A stretch of DNA of 64,000 bases from an uncultured Deferribacteres bacterium (GTDB taxonomy: Bacteria; Zhuqueibacterota; JdFR-76; DREG01): the NCBI GenBank assembly GCA_913009825.1, contig CAJVYQ010000018.1, forward strand, positions 16,877 to 80,876, written 5' to 3'. The notes beneath the pieces are model-generated. The model saw only the letters and a list, made by a program, of their open reading frames with translations, was not told the DNA's origin and ran no database searches. The translations under genes and the position numbers were made by a program. This document shows positions 8,919 to 17,924 of the stretch, piece by piece; the stretch's first letter is position 1, and the number at the start of each line of letters is the position of its first letter.

Positions 8919-10904
8919 ATGAAAAAGGTTATTTTATTTTTTTCCGTACTCTTCTTGTTCTCCGGTTTTAATTCTGTCTCGTTTTCCCAAAACCGGGAAA
9001 TATTGATTAAATTCAAGCCGGATGTATCTGACGCGAGGCGGGATTCGATTTTGCAGCAGTTGCATGTTACACTCGATAGAGAGTTGAAAAGTTTACGTAT
9101 TGCCGTCTGCCGGTTACCGCAAAACAGCGCTATGGAAACGGTTCAAAAAAAGGCGGAAGAATTTGCTGAAATTGAATACAGTGAAGCCAATGTTTCTTAC
9201 CGAACCCTCGACGAACAAACGGTTCAGAAAAAAATACAGGAGAAACTCCCTTTTAAATTGGCTGATTTGGACAAATTTACTATCCAGCCGGAACAGGTCA
9301 TCGTCAAGTACAAATTTTCAGCTACGATTGGGCAGATTGATCAATTTACCAAATCGCAGGGATATACACAGCTTAAACATATCCCGCGGCTGGGCGCTCA
9401 TGTTTACAAAACTCCGGCGGGGCAAAAAATACGGAATGTTGTTATTGCCTGTGCCGTGGAGAATATAGTAGATTATGTAGAACCTAATTATATCGTCCGT
9501 GCTTTCGATTTGCCAAATGACCCGAAATTAAAAGATCAGTGGGGTTTATTCAACAAAGATGATCACGACATAGACGCTCCGGAGGCCTGGCAAATCCAGA
9601 CCGGAGATCCTGCTGTATCGATCGGAATCGTGGATACCGGTATCGATTATAACCACGAAGATTTGCGGGACCGGTATTGGCATAATTCGGGTGAAATGGG
9701 TGACGGCAAAGAGAACAACGGCATCGATGACGACGATAACGGCTACGTGGATGATTGGCGCGGCTGGGATTTTAAAGGCATGGATAACAATCCCATGGAC
9801 GATAACGGTCATGGGACTCACTGTGCCGGAATTGCTGCCGCAACGGGAAACAACGGGAAAGGAGGAACCGGTGTGGCCTGGCATGCTTCTTTAATTGCGC
9901 TGAAATTTTTAGGCATGGACGGCAGCGGGACAGTTGCCGATGCCGCCGAAGCGATCGTTTACGGCACTGATAACGGGATTAAAATTCTCAGCAATAGCTG
10001 GGGCGGCACCGATTATTCCCAAACGCTGGAGGATGCGGTAAAATATGCGGCAAGCCGGTCGGTGCTGTTTTTAGCCGCTGCCGGCAATGATAAGGAGGAT
10101 AATGACAGCAGCCCTCACTATCCCTGTAACTTAACGGAAGAAAATGTTATTTCTGTTGCCGCCAGCGATGAGGACGACCGGCCGGCGAATTTTTCTAACT
10201 ACGGCGCCAAATCAGTGGACATCGCCGCGCCGGGCACCAACATTGTCTCCACTTATCTGCACAATAAATACGAAATTTTAAGCGGCACATCCATGGCTAC
10301 GCCGTTTGTTTCCGGAACCGCCGCCCTTATCCGCGCTGAATTTCCCGGTATCTCCATGCATTATGTCAAACTCCGGTTGCTGGGCGGTGTGGATTATCCG
10401 GGCAACTGGGAAGGATTAACCCTGACCGGTGGCCGGCTGAATGCGGCCAAATCTTTATCACACTCACCCATCGTTGCTCTGCCGGTAAAATACAAAGACA
10501 CCAAAGATACCGCCGGACCGTATAAAATTTCCGCTTATATAATCGATGACAGTTCATTGGCCTCGGTAAAATTGATTTATTATTTCAACAATTTTTCTCA
10601 AAAAGAAATATTGCAAATGAAGATGCAGGGTAATGATAAATATGAAGCAGGAATTCCCGGGCAGGCCTACGGCTCTGCCGTATCATATTACATTGTAGCA
10701 GAAGATTATGATACCAATCGAACGGCAAGCAGAGTTTTTCATTTCAAAGTTTCGGAAACCGGGAACGGTTGCTGTGGTGGAGCCGCTTTTGCTGCAGCGC
10801 AAAATGACAACAACCGGATTTTCACCGGTGCCGTTTTGCTGGCTAATCTTTTTATCGTGATTGTGCCATGGGGATTGCTGCGCAGGTTTTACGGGAGAAA
10901 ATAA
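8919..10904 (+). CDS. Subtilisin-like serine protease (S8) with tandem propeptide-like domains and C-terminal anchor
   Basis: An exported protease of 661 aa. A signal peptide (residues 1-23) is followed by two similar inhibitor-like modules, about 26-97 and 124-196, each opening with a strand of REILIKFKP or QVIVKYKF type. The S8 domain has Asp239 (IVDTGID), His298 (NGHGTHCAG) and Ser458 (SGTSMATP), with the oxyanion Asn in AAAGN. A beta-rich domain follows. The C-terminus has CCGGAAFAAA, a hydrophobic helix and then RRFYGRK. That layout of short motif, membrane helix and basic cluster is typical of CTERM sorting tails processed by rhombosortase- or exosortase-like enzymes. The protease call is firm; the sorting tail is inference. 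Confidence 0.92.
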   Translation: MKKVILFFSVLFLFSGFNSVSFSQNREILIKFKPDVSDARRDSILQQLHVTLDRELKSLRIAVCRLPQNSAMETVQKKAEEFAEIEYSEANVSYRTLDEQTVQKKIQEKLPFKLADLDKFTIQPEQVIVKYKFSATIGQIDQFTKSQGYTQLKHIPRLGAHVYKTPAGQKIRNVVIACAVENIVDYVEPNYIVRAFDLPNDPKLKDQWGLFNKDDHDIDAPEAWQIQTGDPAVSIGIVDTGIDYNHEDLRDRYWHNSGEMGDGKENNGIDDDDNGYVDDWRGWDFKGMDNNPMDDNGHGTHCAGIAAATGNNGKGGTGVAWHASLIALKFLGMDGSGTVADAAEAIVYGTDNGIKILSNSWGGTDYSQTLEDAVKYAASRSVLFLAAAGNDKEDNDSSPHYPCNLTEENVISVAASDEDDRPANFSNYGAKSVDIAAPGTNIVSTYLHNKYEILSGTSMATPFVSGTAALIRAEFPGISMHYVKLRLLGGVDYPGNWEGLTLTGGRLNAAKSLSHSPIVALPVKYKDTKDTAGPYKISAYIIDDSSLASVKLIYYFNNFSQKEILQMKMQGNDKYEAGIPGQAYGSAVSYYIVAEDYDTNRTASRVFHFKVSETGNGCCGGAAFAAAQNDNNRIFTGAVLLANLFIVIVPWGLLRRFYGRK

Positions 10905-10953
10905 ACCGGGATTATAATTTGATGTATCATCCCGATGTATTAAAACGAGCATA

Positions 10954-11085
10954 ATTAGTGCCTGTCCGAATTTGTCATTCCCGCATGCTTTTAGCGGGAA
11001 TCCATTGCTGCACTTGAGTAGATTGCCTGCCTGTGCAGACAGGCCGGAATGATAATATCATGTGTATTTTCGAACAGACACTAAT
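10954..11085. repeat. Family C inverted-repeat element
   Basis: The ends are ATTAGTGCCTGTCCGAA and TTCGAACAGACACTAAT, with an internal palindrome ATTCCCGC ... GCGGGAAT and a CTGCCTGTGCAGACAGG hairpin. It is the intact reference copy for the one at 3238-3391. Confidence 0.8.
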
Positions 11086-11310
11086 TATGCTAAAACCAAT
11101 AGAGAACCGGGTACTTATGTGAATCCACGATTTGAAGATCGTGGAACAAATTATCAAGCACCTTTCTTCGGGCTTTCGTCCAAAAGAGCGATTATTGTGT
11201 TGTTCAGGAATTTTTTTTAGCGAGGATTTACCTTAATTCAATAAATGAATTCACGGTAAAACATTCCGGAATAACCTGGTATTGCCTATCTAAAGTTCTA
11301 AAAAATAGTT

Positions 11311-11465
11311 GTAACTACTCAGGTGCACTTGTTTTTTTATGTGCAGGAAACTTTCCACTGAGTTTATCCTGAGCTTGACGAAGTGCTCAGGCCGGCTTCA
11401 ATAGCCATGCTGACCGGAGTCGAAGCGTGATTACAATTAATTCATGGAGCACACCTGAATAGTTA
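11311..11465. repeat. Family A inverted-repeat element
   Basis: GTAACTACTCAGG at the left, CCTGAATAGTTA at the right. The interior (CTTGACGAAGTGCTCAGGC and GAGTCGAAGCGTGATTAC) is shared with the copies at 28464 and 31841. Together with the family C copy it accounts for most of the 10905-11574 spacer. Confidence 0.8.
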
Positions 11466-11574
11466 AAAAAAATTGCAAGCAGCAAATATTTTGTTGCATG
11501 AGTTCAGTATTTTTTACTCATTTTAAAAACGGAATTTTCTTTTTCACAGAACATTTACACACACGGAGGTAAAC

Positions 11575-13056
11575 ATGAAATCAATTGTCCGGGCAGGTGC
11601 ATTTTTCCTTTTCGGTTTATTGTTCATCAATGCGGTTTCGGCACAGGAATTTAGCGGAAATTTCGGCATAGGTATTTTTGCCGGCCCGCAGAAACTGGTA
11701 GGCGGCAATACTGATAAATCCATGATTGGCCCCTGGGGCGGTGTGACTTTGTTTTTCGGTCTGTCTGACCGCGTTGTTTTAAGCTTCTCTGCGGGAGATG
11801 GCTGGACCCACTATGCAGACGCGCAAGATCCTTTCGCAAAAACCAGTGCGGCGCACTGGCAATATTTTCGCACCTGGTTATGGCCGGCGGATGTGAATTT
11901 TTCCCTCTATCTGAAAAACAACGGCAGATTCCGGCCTTATCTTCAACTTGGCGCCGGTATTTTGGTGTGGCAGTTAAATTATGAGCGCTGGGGCAGCGAT
12001 CTGTTTTCTCCTTCAGGCTTCAACAAAACAGGCACACAATACAATGCCAAAGGGAATGCGGGCCTGGGCGTTACCATTGCCCTGTCTCAACATCTTCTGT
12101 TGGATCTCAGCGGCAGGTATCATTATCTTTACGATCAAAATCGGGACAACATCGGCGACGGCTACGATTGGGTGAAAGTAAATAATGACAATTACGGCGA
12201 TGTGGTCTCCAAGCGTCCCGGCGATGTGAATAACGGCATCCTGGAATTTCGTATCGGTTTGAACCTCTTGTTCGGCGGCCCCAAAGATAGTGATCACGAT
12301 GGCATCATCGACCGTCTGGACAAAGCTCCCAACGAGCCGGAAGATTTTGACGGCTTTCAGGATGAGGACGGGGTTCCGGACCCGGACAACGACAACGACG
12401 GCATCCCGGATGTGAAAGATAAATGCCCAAATGAACCGGAAGATATCGATGGTTTTATGGATACAGACGGCTGCCCCGATCCGGATAACGACCATGATGG
12501 TATTTTAGATAAAGATGATAAATGCCCCAACCAACCGGAGGATTTTGATGGTTTTCAGGATGCGGACGGTTGTCCCGATCCCGATAACGACGGTGACGGC
12601 ATCCCCGATACCAAGGATTTATGTCCCAACAAAGCGGAAACTGTCAACGGTTATCAGGACGAAGACGGTTGTCCCGATGAAGCGCCGAAAAAGGAACCGT
12701 CGCCTATGAAAAAAGGTGTGAATTTAATCTTCCCCGGCGTCACATTTCTAACCGGCAGCGCCAAATTGACGGCTCAGGCTAAATTGACGTTGGATAATGT
12801 GTACCAGATGCTATATGATCACTCTGAAGTTGTGATTGAAATCCGCGGTTATACGGACAATACGGGTAGTGCGGCCATCAATCAGAAATTATCCGCCAAA
12901 CGCGCGCAGTCGGTTAAAGAATACCTGACGAATAAAGGAATTTCTGCAAATAAAATAGTGGCGTATGGTTACGGTGAAGAAAATCCTCTCGCCGACAATT
13001 CGACCAAAGAAGGCAGAGCAAAAAACAGACGGATTGAGTTTGTAAGAATTAAATAG
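11575..13056 (+). CDS. OmpA-family outer-membrane protein with thrombospondin type 3 repeats
   Basis: Links the outer membrane to peptidoglycan. The 493-aa protein has a signal peptide ending near FVSAQ (about residue 24). Residues 25-235 form a beta-barrel-like domain rich in alternating aromatic and Gly residues. From about 237 to 375 come four or five calcium-binding TSP3 repeats of the form DNDxDGIPDxxDxCPNxPED. The C-terminal OmpA domain (about 385-493) has the TGSAKLT strand, GYTDNTGS, NQKLSAKRAQSVKEYL and GRAKNRRIEF, the peptidoglycan-binding signature. GGAGG lies 9 bases before the ATG. Single gene, probably abundant. Confidence 0.93.
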   Translation: MKSIVRAGAFFLFGLLFINAVSAQEFSGNFGIGIFAGPQKLVGGNTDKSMIGPWGGVTLFFGLSDRVVLSFSAGDGWTHYADAQDPFAKTSAAHWQYFRTWLWPADVNFSLYLKNNGRFRPYLQLGAGILVWQLNYERWGSDLFSPSGFNKTGTQYNAKGNAGLGVTIALSQHLLLDLSGRYHYLYDQNRDNIGDGYDWVKVNNDNYGDVVSKRPGDVNNGILEFRIGLNLLFGGPKDSDHDGIIDRLDKAPNEPEDFDGFQDEDGVPDPDNDNDGIPDVKDKCPNEPEDIDGFMDTDGCPDPDNDHDGILDKDDKCPNQPEDFDGFQDADGCPDPDNDGDGIPDTKDLCPNKAETVNGYQDEDGCPDEAPKKEPSPMKKGVNLIFPGVTFLTGSAKLTAQAKLTLDNVYQMLYDHSEVVIEIRGYTDNTGSAAINQKLSAKRAQSVKEYLTNKGISANKIVAYGYGEENPLADNSTKEGRAKNRRIEFVRIK

Positions 13057-13111
13057 GTTGTTTTTAAGTAACACTTTAATTCTTTAAAAAACAGCAAGTA
13101 ATTATAAGAGT

Positions 13112-13180
13112 GTCATTCCCGAATGCTCTTATCGGCCTGTCTGCACAGGCAGGCTGCTTAAATCATGCGGGAATGACAGG
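13112..13180. repeat. Short palindromic repeat related to the core of family C
   Basis: GTCATTCCCG on the left and CGGGAATGAC on the right flank a CCTGTCTGCACAGGCAGG hairpin. The same internal pieces occur inside family C, but the family C ends are absent. It could double as a terminator for the OmpA gene. Confidence 0.5.
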
Positions 13181-13277
13181 TTGTCTGACAATTTTTATCA
13201 TTCAAAAAACGAACATATTACCGAATTGCTATCGATTGCATTTTATTAATCCGAAAACACGCAGAAAGAGATAACCT

Positions 13278-14192
13278 ATGTTCATCACACAACCCGGCCG
13301 GATATCTCCTCATGTTCATTTCGCCGGCAACCGGATGATATGCAATTACATCATCGCCGCAAAGAAACAGCTGATTTTACTGGACGCCGGCCTCACCCTT
13401 TCCGCCGTGATTCTTGAACAGCAGATCAACCGGCTACAAACCGGAAATTGCCGGCTGCAGGCTGTCTATCTGACCCATTCCCATTACGATCATCTGGGCA
13501 GCGTGCCCTATCTGATGAAAAAATTCCCCGGTTTACAGACCGGCGCGCATCCTGTAGCGCAAGAAGTGATGCACAATCCCAAAGCCGTCAAACTGATGCA
13601 GGCGTTGAATGAAGAATCAGAAAAGAAGTACGCCCACCTCATCCGGCTGCCGCCGGAAGCGAAGTTCCGGCCGTTTTTAATCGACAGGATTTTCCGGGAT
13701 CAGGAGATCATTTACCCGGATGATACTATCAGCATGCAGATTATCTACATGCCGGGGCATAGCAGAGATTCCATCGCATTTTATATTTTGCCGGATAAAG
13801 TTCTCTACTGCAGCGACGGAATCGGCGTGCCCACGCCGACCGGATTTATTCAGGCAACATTTCTCTCCAATTACGATGATTATCTTGCTTCACTTTACAA
13901 ATTACAAAAGCTGGACATTGATATCCTGGCGCTGCCTCACACCGGGGTGATCAAAGGGAGAACGGATATTCAAACTCACTTTGCCGGTTCCATTGACGAG
14001 ACGGTAGCGCTGCGGGAACGGATCGCCCGGTATCTGACTGAATTTGACGGAGAAGTAGAAAAAGTTACCCGGCGGATTGCCGAAGAAGATATCGAAAAGC
14101 ACCAGATCATACAGCCGAGGGAAGCGTTTATAATTAATCTGAAAGCGATGGTTGTGAAAACGAAAAGGGACATTGAAACCGGCCTTCTTTAA
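13278..14192 (+). CDS. Metallo-beta-lactamase-fold hydrolase
   Basis: A 304-aa cytoplasmic MBL-fold enzyme with a dinuclear metal site. The key motif is HSHYDH at residues 67-72 (HxHxDH), followed by the expected PGHSRDS block, a CSDGIG block supplying the bridging Asp, and LPHTG near the C-terminus for the last His. The order and the length fit the glyoxalase II/lactonase-like branch. The substrate cannot be told from sequence. It stands alone between repeat-rich spacers. The ATG at 13278 has AGAAAGAG upstream, a weak ribosome binding site. Confidence 0.88.
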   Translation: MFITQPGRISPHVHFAGNRMICNYIIAAKKQLILLDAGLTLSAVILEQQINRLQTGNCRLQAVYLTHSHYDHLGSVPYLMKKFPGLQTGAHPVAQEVMHNPKAVKLMQALNEESEKKYAHLIRLPPEAKFRPFLIDRIFRDQEIIYPDDTISMQIIYMPGHSRDSIAFYILPDKVLYCSDGIGVPTPTGFIQATFLSNYDDYLASLYKLQKLDIDILALPHTGVIKGRTDIQTHFAGSIDETVALRERIARYLTEFDGEVEKVTRRIAEEDIEKHQIIQPREAFIINLKAMVVKTKRDIETGLL

Positions 14193-14398
14193 AAATGCCG
14201 TGAATTATTTAGTTTAAGAAGGTCTGTTTCTTGAGTTTCGTTCTTTACAGAAAAAAATCTTAGCTATTCCAATTATTGATAATATTGTAATAACAGGCAA
14301 AAAAACAATTTCTGTGTCTCTTGCATAAAGTGGAGAAATGATTAATTGCCTGGAATTTTTGAGTAATTGGAAATAAGGAAAATTACGGTAATAATTTT

Positions 14399-14745
14399 GT
14401 AACTATTCAGCTCACGTCTGTCTGACACAGGCAGAAAACACACGAAACAATCGAATGATCTCATCTAACTTTTTTCCTGTTTTTTTTGAGTCTTTCACGG
14501 GCTGCCTGAGTAGTGACAATACCGTAACACTTTAGTTTTTTGAACAAATCCGCTTTCTCTGCGCTCTCTGCGTCTCTGCGTTTTAAAGCGCCTGTTTTTT
14601 TAACGCAGAGACGCGGAGGGCGCAGAGAAATTGAAAAAATCGTCTGCCTGTTCAGCCCGCGAATTACACGAAATCGTACGAATAGGACAAAATAGTTAAC
14701 GATTCGCGTTTTTTAGCGATATTAGCGGGCAACCTGAATAGTTAC
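14399..14745. repeat. Family A composite element, about 347 bp
   Basis: It starts with GTAACTATTCAG and ends with CCTGAATAGTTAC, with an extra internal end CCTGAGTAGTGAC at 14504-14516. The interior includes a palindrome built from CTCTGCGTCTCTGCG and CGCAGAGACGCGGAG. An inverted, nearly identical copy lies at 22105-22454. Confidence 0.8.
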
Positions 14746-14836
14746 CAAAAATCAGTCTTCGACTCCGCTCAGACCGGCTTAAATAGGAAGCCATAGTGAG
14801 CGGAATCGAACTGTGGCAAGTATGGAATTATGATTG

Positions 14837-15047
14837 GTACTTATTCAGGTATCACCCAAAAACAATAAAAACTCTGCGAACTCTGCGTTTTAATTCCTGC
14901 CCTCTTTTTTAATGCAGAGACGCGGAGGGCGCAGAGAGATAGCACAAGGGAAAAACACTTCACTATTCAGCAATTTGTGATTCCTCATCCTGCTAAATGG
15001 AGTTCACTGGTCTGTGGCAGACAGGTGAGGCCAATCTGAATAGTTAC
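14837..15047. repeat. Family A element, degenerate
   Basis: The left end GTACTTATTCAGG is diverged and the right end CTGAATAGTTAC intact. The interior repeats the CTCTGCG / CGCAGAG palindrome seen in the composite element. The rest of the 14193-15268 spacer holds only AT-rich sequence and no gene that I can support. Confidence 0.55.
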
Positions 15048-15268
15048 TAAGATTGATTTAATTTCAACTGTTCATTCATATTCTTAATAAATGATAAGAA
15101 ATCAAAAGTTTATACTTCAGGAGAAAAATTCTTAGAACAAACTAAGTTCACATTACGAAATTGTCTTATTTCTTTATTCTTAGTGACTTAGTGACTTAGT
15201 GTCTTGGTGGCAAAAGTTTATGAATTATTCAGGAGACAGAGTACCTAATTCAAACAAGAGGAGTTCCC

Positions 15269-16345
15269 ATGTCCGAAAGAATGATTAAGCAGTTTATGGA
15301 AATGGTTCAAATCAGCAGCGAGTCCGGTGAAGAAGCGCAGATGATCGACTATCTTTTGCAGGAGTTTAAAAAACTTGGCGCTGAAGCGATCAAAGACAGC
15401 TACGGCAATCTGATGGCAAAAATCCCGGCGAAGGACTGTACAGGAAAAGAACCCATTTTACTTTCCTGCCATGCAGATACGGTGAAACCGGGAAAAGGGA
15501 TTAAACCCAGTCTAAAAGAGGGTGTGATCCGTTCCGACGGCAGCACGATTTTGGGTGCGGATGATAAAGCCGGTATCGCTGAAATGTTGGAGGCATTGCG
15601 CATCGCTGAAATTCACCCGCCGGTGGAAGTGGCCATCAGCAGGCAGGAAGAGGTTGGCTTGTTCGGAGTTAAAAATATGGATTTTAACCTGATCAGCGCA
15701 AAGAAGGGATTTTTACTGGATAACGATACGTTGGACACCATTGTCATCGGCGGCCCGTCCTATTTTGCCATTGATGTGGAGATCCACGGCCGGTCTGCCC
15801 ATGCGGGAATGGAGCCGGAAAAGGGAATTAATGCCATTTTAGCGGCGGCAAAAGCCGTTGCCAATCTACGACTCGGACGGCTGGACGACGAAACCACCGC
15901 CAACGTGGGTGTTATTAACGGCGGCATGATTCGAAACGGCGTGCCGGACAAAGCCACTTTTTTAGCAGAATGCCGCAGCCTAAATCATGACAAAGCGCAG
16001 GCTCTGGCCGATGAGATGGTGCAAATCATTACCGGGCAGGTCGAATCGATTCAGGCAAAAGTGGACATCAAAGTTGATAATTTGTGCAGAGCGGTGGATA
16101 TCCCGGAAGATTCTCCCACGGTACAAATGTCCAAAAGAGCGCTGCAAAGAGTGGGCATCGACGCCAAAACCACATTTATTACCGGTTTTACCGATGCTTC
16201 CATTTACAATAACACGGGCATCGAAATGGCGGTGGTTGGCATTGGCGCCCGCCTGGAGCATTCTACAGAAGAACACATTTATGTAACCGATATGGAAAAA
16301 GCGCTGCAAATGATTCTGGAAATTTTCCGTCTCTCGGCGGAATAG
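15269..16345 (+). CDS. M20-family peptidase, tripeptidase T-like
   Basis: Cytoplasmic zinc aminopeptidase of the PepT/ArgE group, 358 aa. The first metal-ligand block is SCHADT (His68, with the Asp two residues on). LGADDKAG supplies the bridging Asp, RQEEVGLFG the catalytic and metal Glu pair, LLDNDT another Asp, and EHSTEEH near residue 335 the last His. HGRSAHAGMEPEKGINA marks the dimerisation lid domain. The length is slightly below that of E. coli PepT (about 408), as in the PepT-like group of many Gram-positive and environmental bacteria. Start supported by GAGGAG 8 bases upstream. Likely recycles short peptides. Confidence 0.85.
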   Translation: MSERMIKQFMEMVQISSESGEEAQMIDYLLQEFKKLGAEAIKDSYGNLMAKIPAKDCTGKEPILLSCHADTVKPGKGIKPSLKEGVIRSDGSTILGADDKAGIAEMLEALRIAEIHPPVEVAISRQEEVGLFGVKNMDFNLISAKKGFLLDNDTLDTIVIGGPSYFAIDVEIHGRSAHAGMEPEKGINAILAAAKAVANLRLGRLDDETTANVGVINGGMIRNGVPDKATFLAECRSLNHDKAQALADEMVQIITGQVESIQAKVDIKVDNLCRAVDIPEDSPTVQMSKRALQRVGIDAKTTFITGFTDASIYNNTGIEMAVVGIGARLEHSTEEHIYVTDMEKALQMILEIFRLSAE

Positions 16346-16510
16346 ACCATATTGGGCGGGGATGAGAAATGTAAAAAGCCGGTTCCGGGGTTTCCAATCT
16401 GATTACTAAAATGCAGGCTTGTTCGTGAAAAGCACGAATGGAGATTTCTCTCTTCGTCCCGATAAAAACCATCGGGACTGCGCTCGAAATGACATTTACA
16501 CTATTATACT

Positions 16511-16689
16511 CCTAAATTGAGCGATTCTTAATCTAAAGTGGCAACCAATTGGGTGAAATGTCATTCAGAAGGAATCTTATTAGTTTCTTGCTAAAATTTG
16601 ACAAAATTCCTCCCCGCCTGCATCGGGCAGGCTGAATGACATTTCACTCTTTGGGTGGTTGTTTTAAATATAGAATCGCTCAATTTAGG
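16511..16689. repeat. Family B inverted-repeat element
   Basis: CCTAAATTGAGCGATTC at the left and AATCGCTCAATTTAGG at the right are near-exact inverse copies. An inner pair, GTGAAATGTCATTCAG and CTGAATGACATTTCAC, is also inverted, so the single strand could fold along almost its whole length. Confidence 0.85.
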
Positions 16690-16751
16690 AATAACTTAAA
16701 GGGTTAAACAGATTTCTCTCCGCCTTTTGGCGGATCGAAATGACAAAAAAG

Positions 16752-16776
16752 TGTATTTTCGGACAGACACTATTTA
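16752..16776. repeat. Solo right end of family C
   Basis: GTATTTTCGGACAGACACTA matches the right terminus of the family C copies; no matching left end was found nearby. Together with the family B copy it is all I can name in the 16346-16951 spacer. Confidence 0.5.
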
Positions 16777-16951
16777 GTGTGGTTTGCGGGCAGAACCGGG
16801 CAAAATATTTTATTTTTATCTTGATATTCTAAAAAAAAATCATTAATCTTTTGCCTGTGATGTTGTTGTGCAATCTTATGTTACTTTTCGCTTTCCCGAT
16901 CGTATTTAAGATTCGATGTGCCGCATTTGATCTTTCTCCGGAGATTCGATA

Positions 16952-17917
16952 ATGAGGAAGTTATTCTTTCCTGTTTTTCTTTTCATTTTTATCCCTGTTT
17001 CCGGTTATGCCCAGACAACTATTCAGCCTGCCGGCAAACCGCAAAGAATCTCCATGAAAGATCATTTTTTTATGCGGCCTTCCTGGGCGCCTTCCGGCGA
17101 TAAATTGGCTTTCACCGGCGCCAATCAAAAAGGGATCTGGATTTTAGAATTGTCTTCCAATGATATCTTTCAGCTTTCCGATAAATCCGGCGCCGGCTAT
17201 AAATTTTCGTGGTCGCCGGACGGAGAATATATCGCTTATCGGGCGCGGTATGTGGAAAAAAAGCGAGCCCGGATGGCCATCGAAGTGGTTCAAGTTGAAT
17301 CGAGAAAAATTATAAAATTATCCGCAAAGCGGAAACGGTTGGGATTGCCTCTGTGGGGGCGTGATAACAAAACCTTGTTTTTTACACGGAATGAAAAACT
17401 CTTTTCCGTCGATACCGGAATCTCTGTCACTAAAACGCTGCAAAAAAGATTTTTGCCACCGGAAAATGAGATCGTTTTTACCCGGTATCAAAAATTACAG
17501 ATTGCCCAAATTGATCGACCGGATAGTTTGGAGAAATTTTTAAAGAATACGAAAGTCATCAATCCCGTTCTCTCCCCCGACGGGAATTACATCGCCTGTG
17601 AAGAATACGTCGGTGATCTGATCGTGCTGAACCGGGCAACCGGCAAAAGAGTCGATCTTGGCACCGGACATCGCCCGGCTTGGTCTCCCGATGGTAAGTG
17701 GGTTTGCTACATGGTAACCGAGGATGACGGTCACCGCTATTTGGCTTCCGATATTTATATTTCCAGCATCGACGGTAAGCGGCAATTTAATTTAACCCAA
17801 ACCGACGAATTGTTGGAAATGAATCCTAACTGGTCACCGGACGGAACGGCAATTGCCTATGATGAATTGCAATCCGGTGTGATTTACATCCAAAAATTGC
17901 AATACGAACAAAATTAG
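16952..17917 (+). CDS. TolB-like WD40/PD40 beta-propeller protein, exported
   Basis: A 321-aa protein with a signal peptide ending around GYAQ (residue 20). It is a series of beta-propeller blades, each with a SWSPDGEYIAY-like motif: SWAPSGDKLAF, SWSPDGEYIAY, VLSPDGNYIAC, AWSPDGKWVCY and NWSPDGTAIAY. This is the PD40 repeat of TolB and related periplasmic propellers. There is no N-terminal TolB domain, so it is not the Tol-Pal component itself. It is followed after seven bases by the amidase gene and the two are probably co-transcribed, suggesting a cell-wall or envelope role. Confidence 0.8.
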   Translation: MRKLFFPVFLFIFIPVSGYAQTTIQPAGKPQRISMKDHFFMRPSWAPSGDKLAFTGANQKGIWILELSSNDIFQLSDKSGAGYKFSWSPDGEYIAYRARYVEKKRARMAIEVVQVESRKIIKLSAKRKRLGLPLWGRDNKTLFFTRNEKLFSVDTGISVTKTLQKRFLPPENEIVFTRYQKLQIAQIDRPDSLEKFLKNTKVINPVLSPDGNYIACEEYVGDLIVLNRATGKRVDLGTGHRPAWSPDGKWVCYMVTEDDGHRYLASDIYISSIDGKRQFNLTQTDELLEMNPNWSPDGTAIAYDELQSGVIYIQKLQYEQN

Positions 17918-17924
17918 TTTGCCT

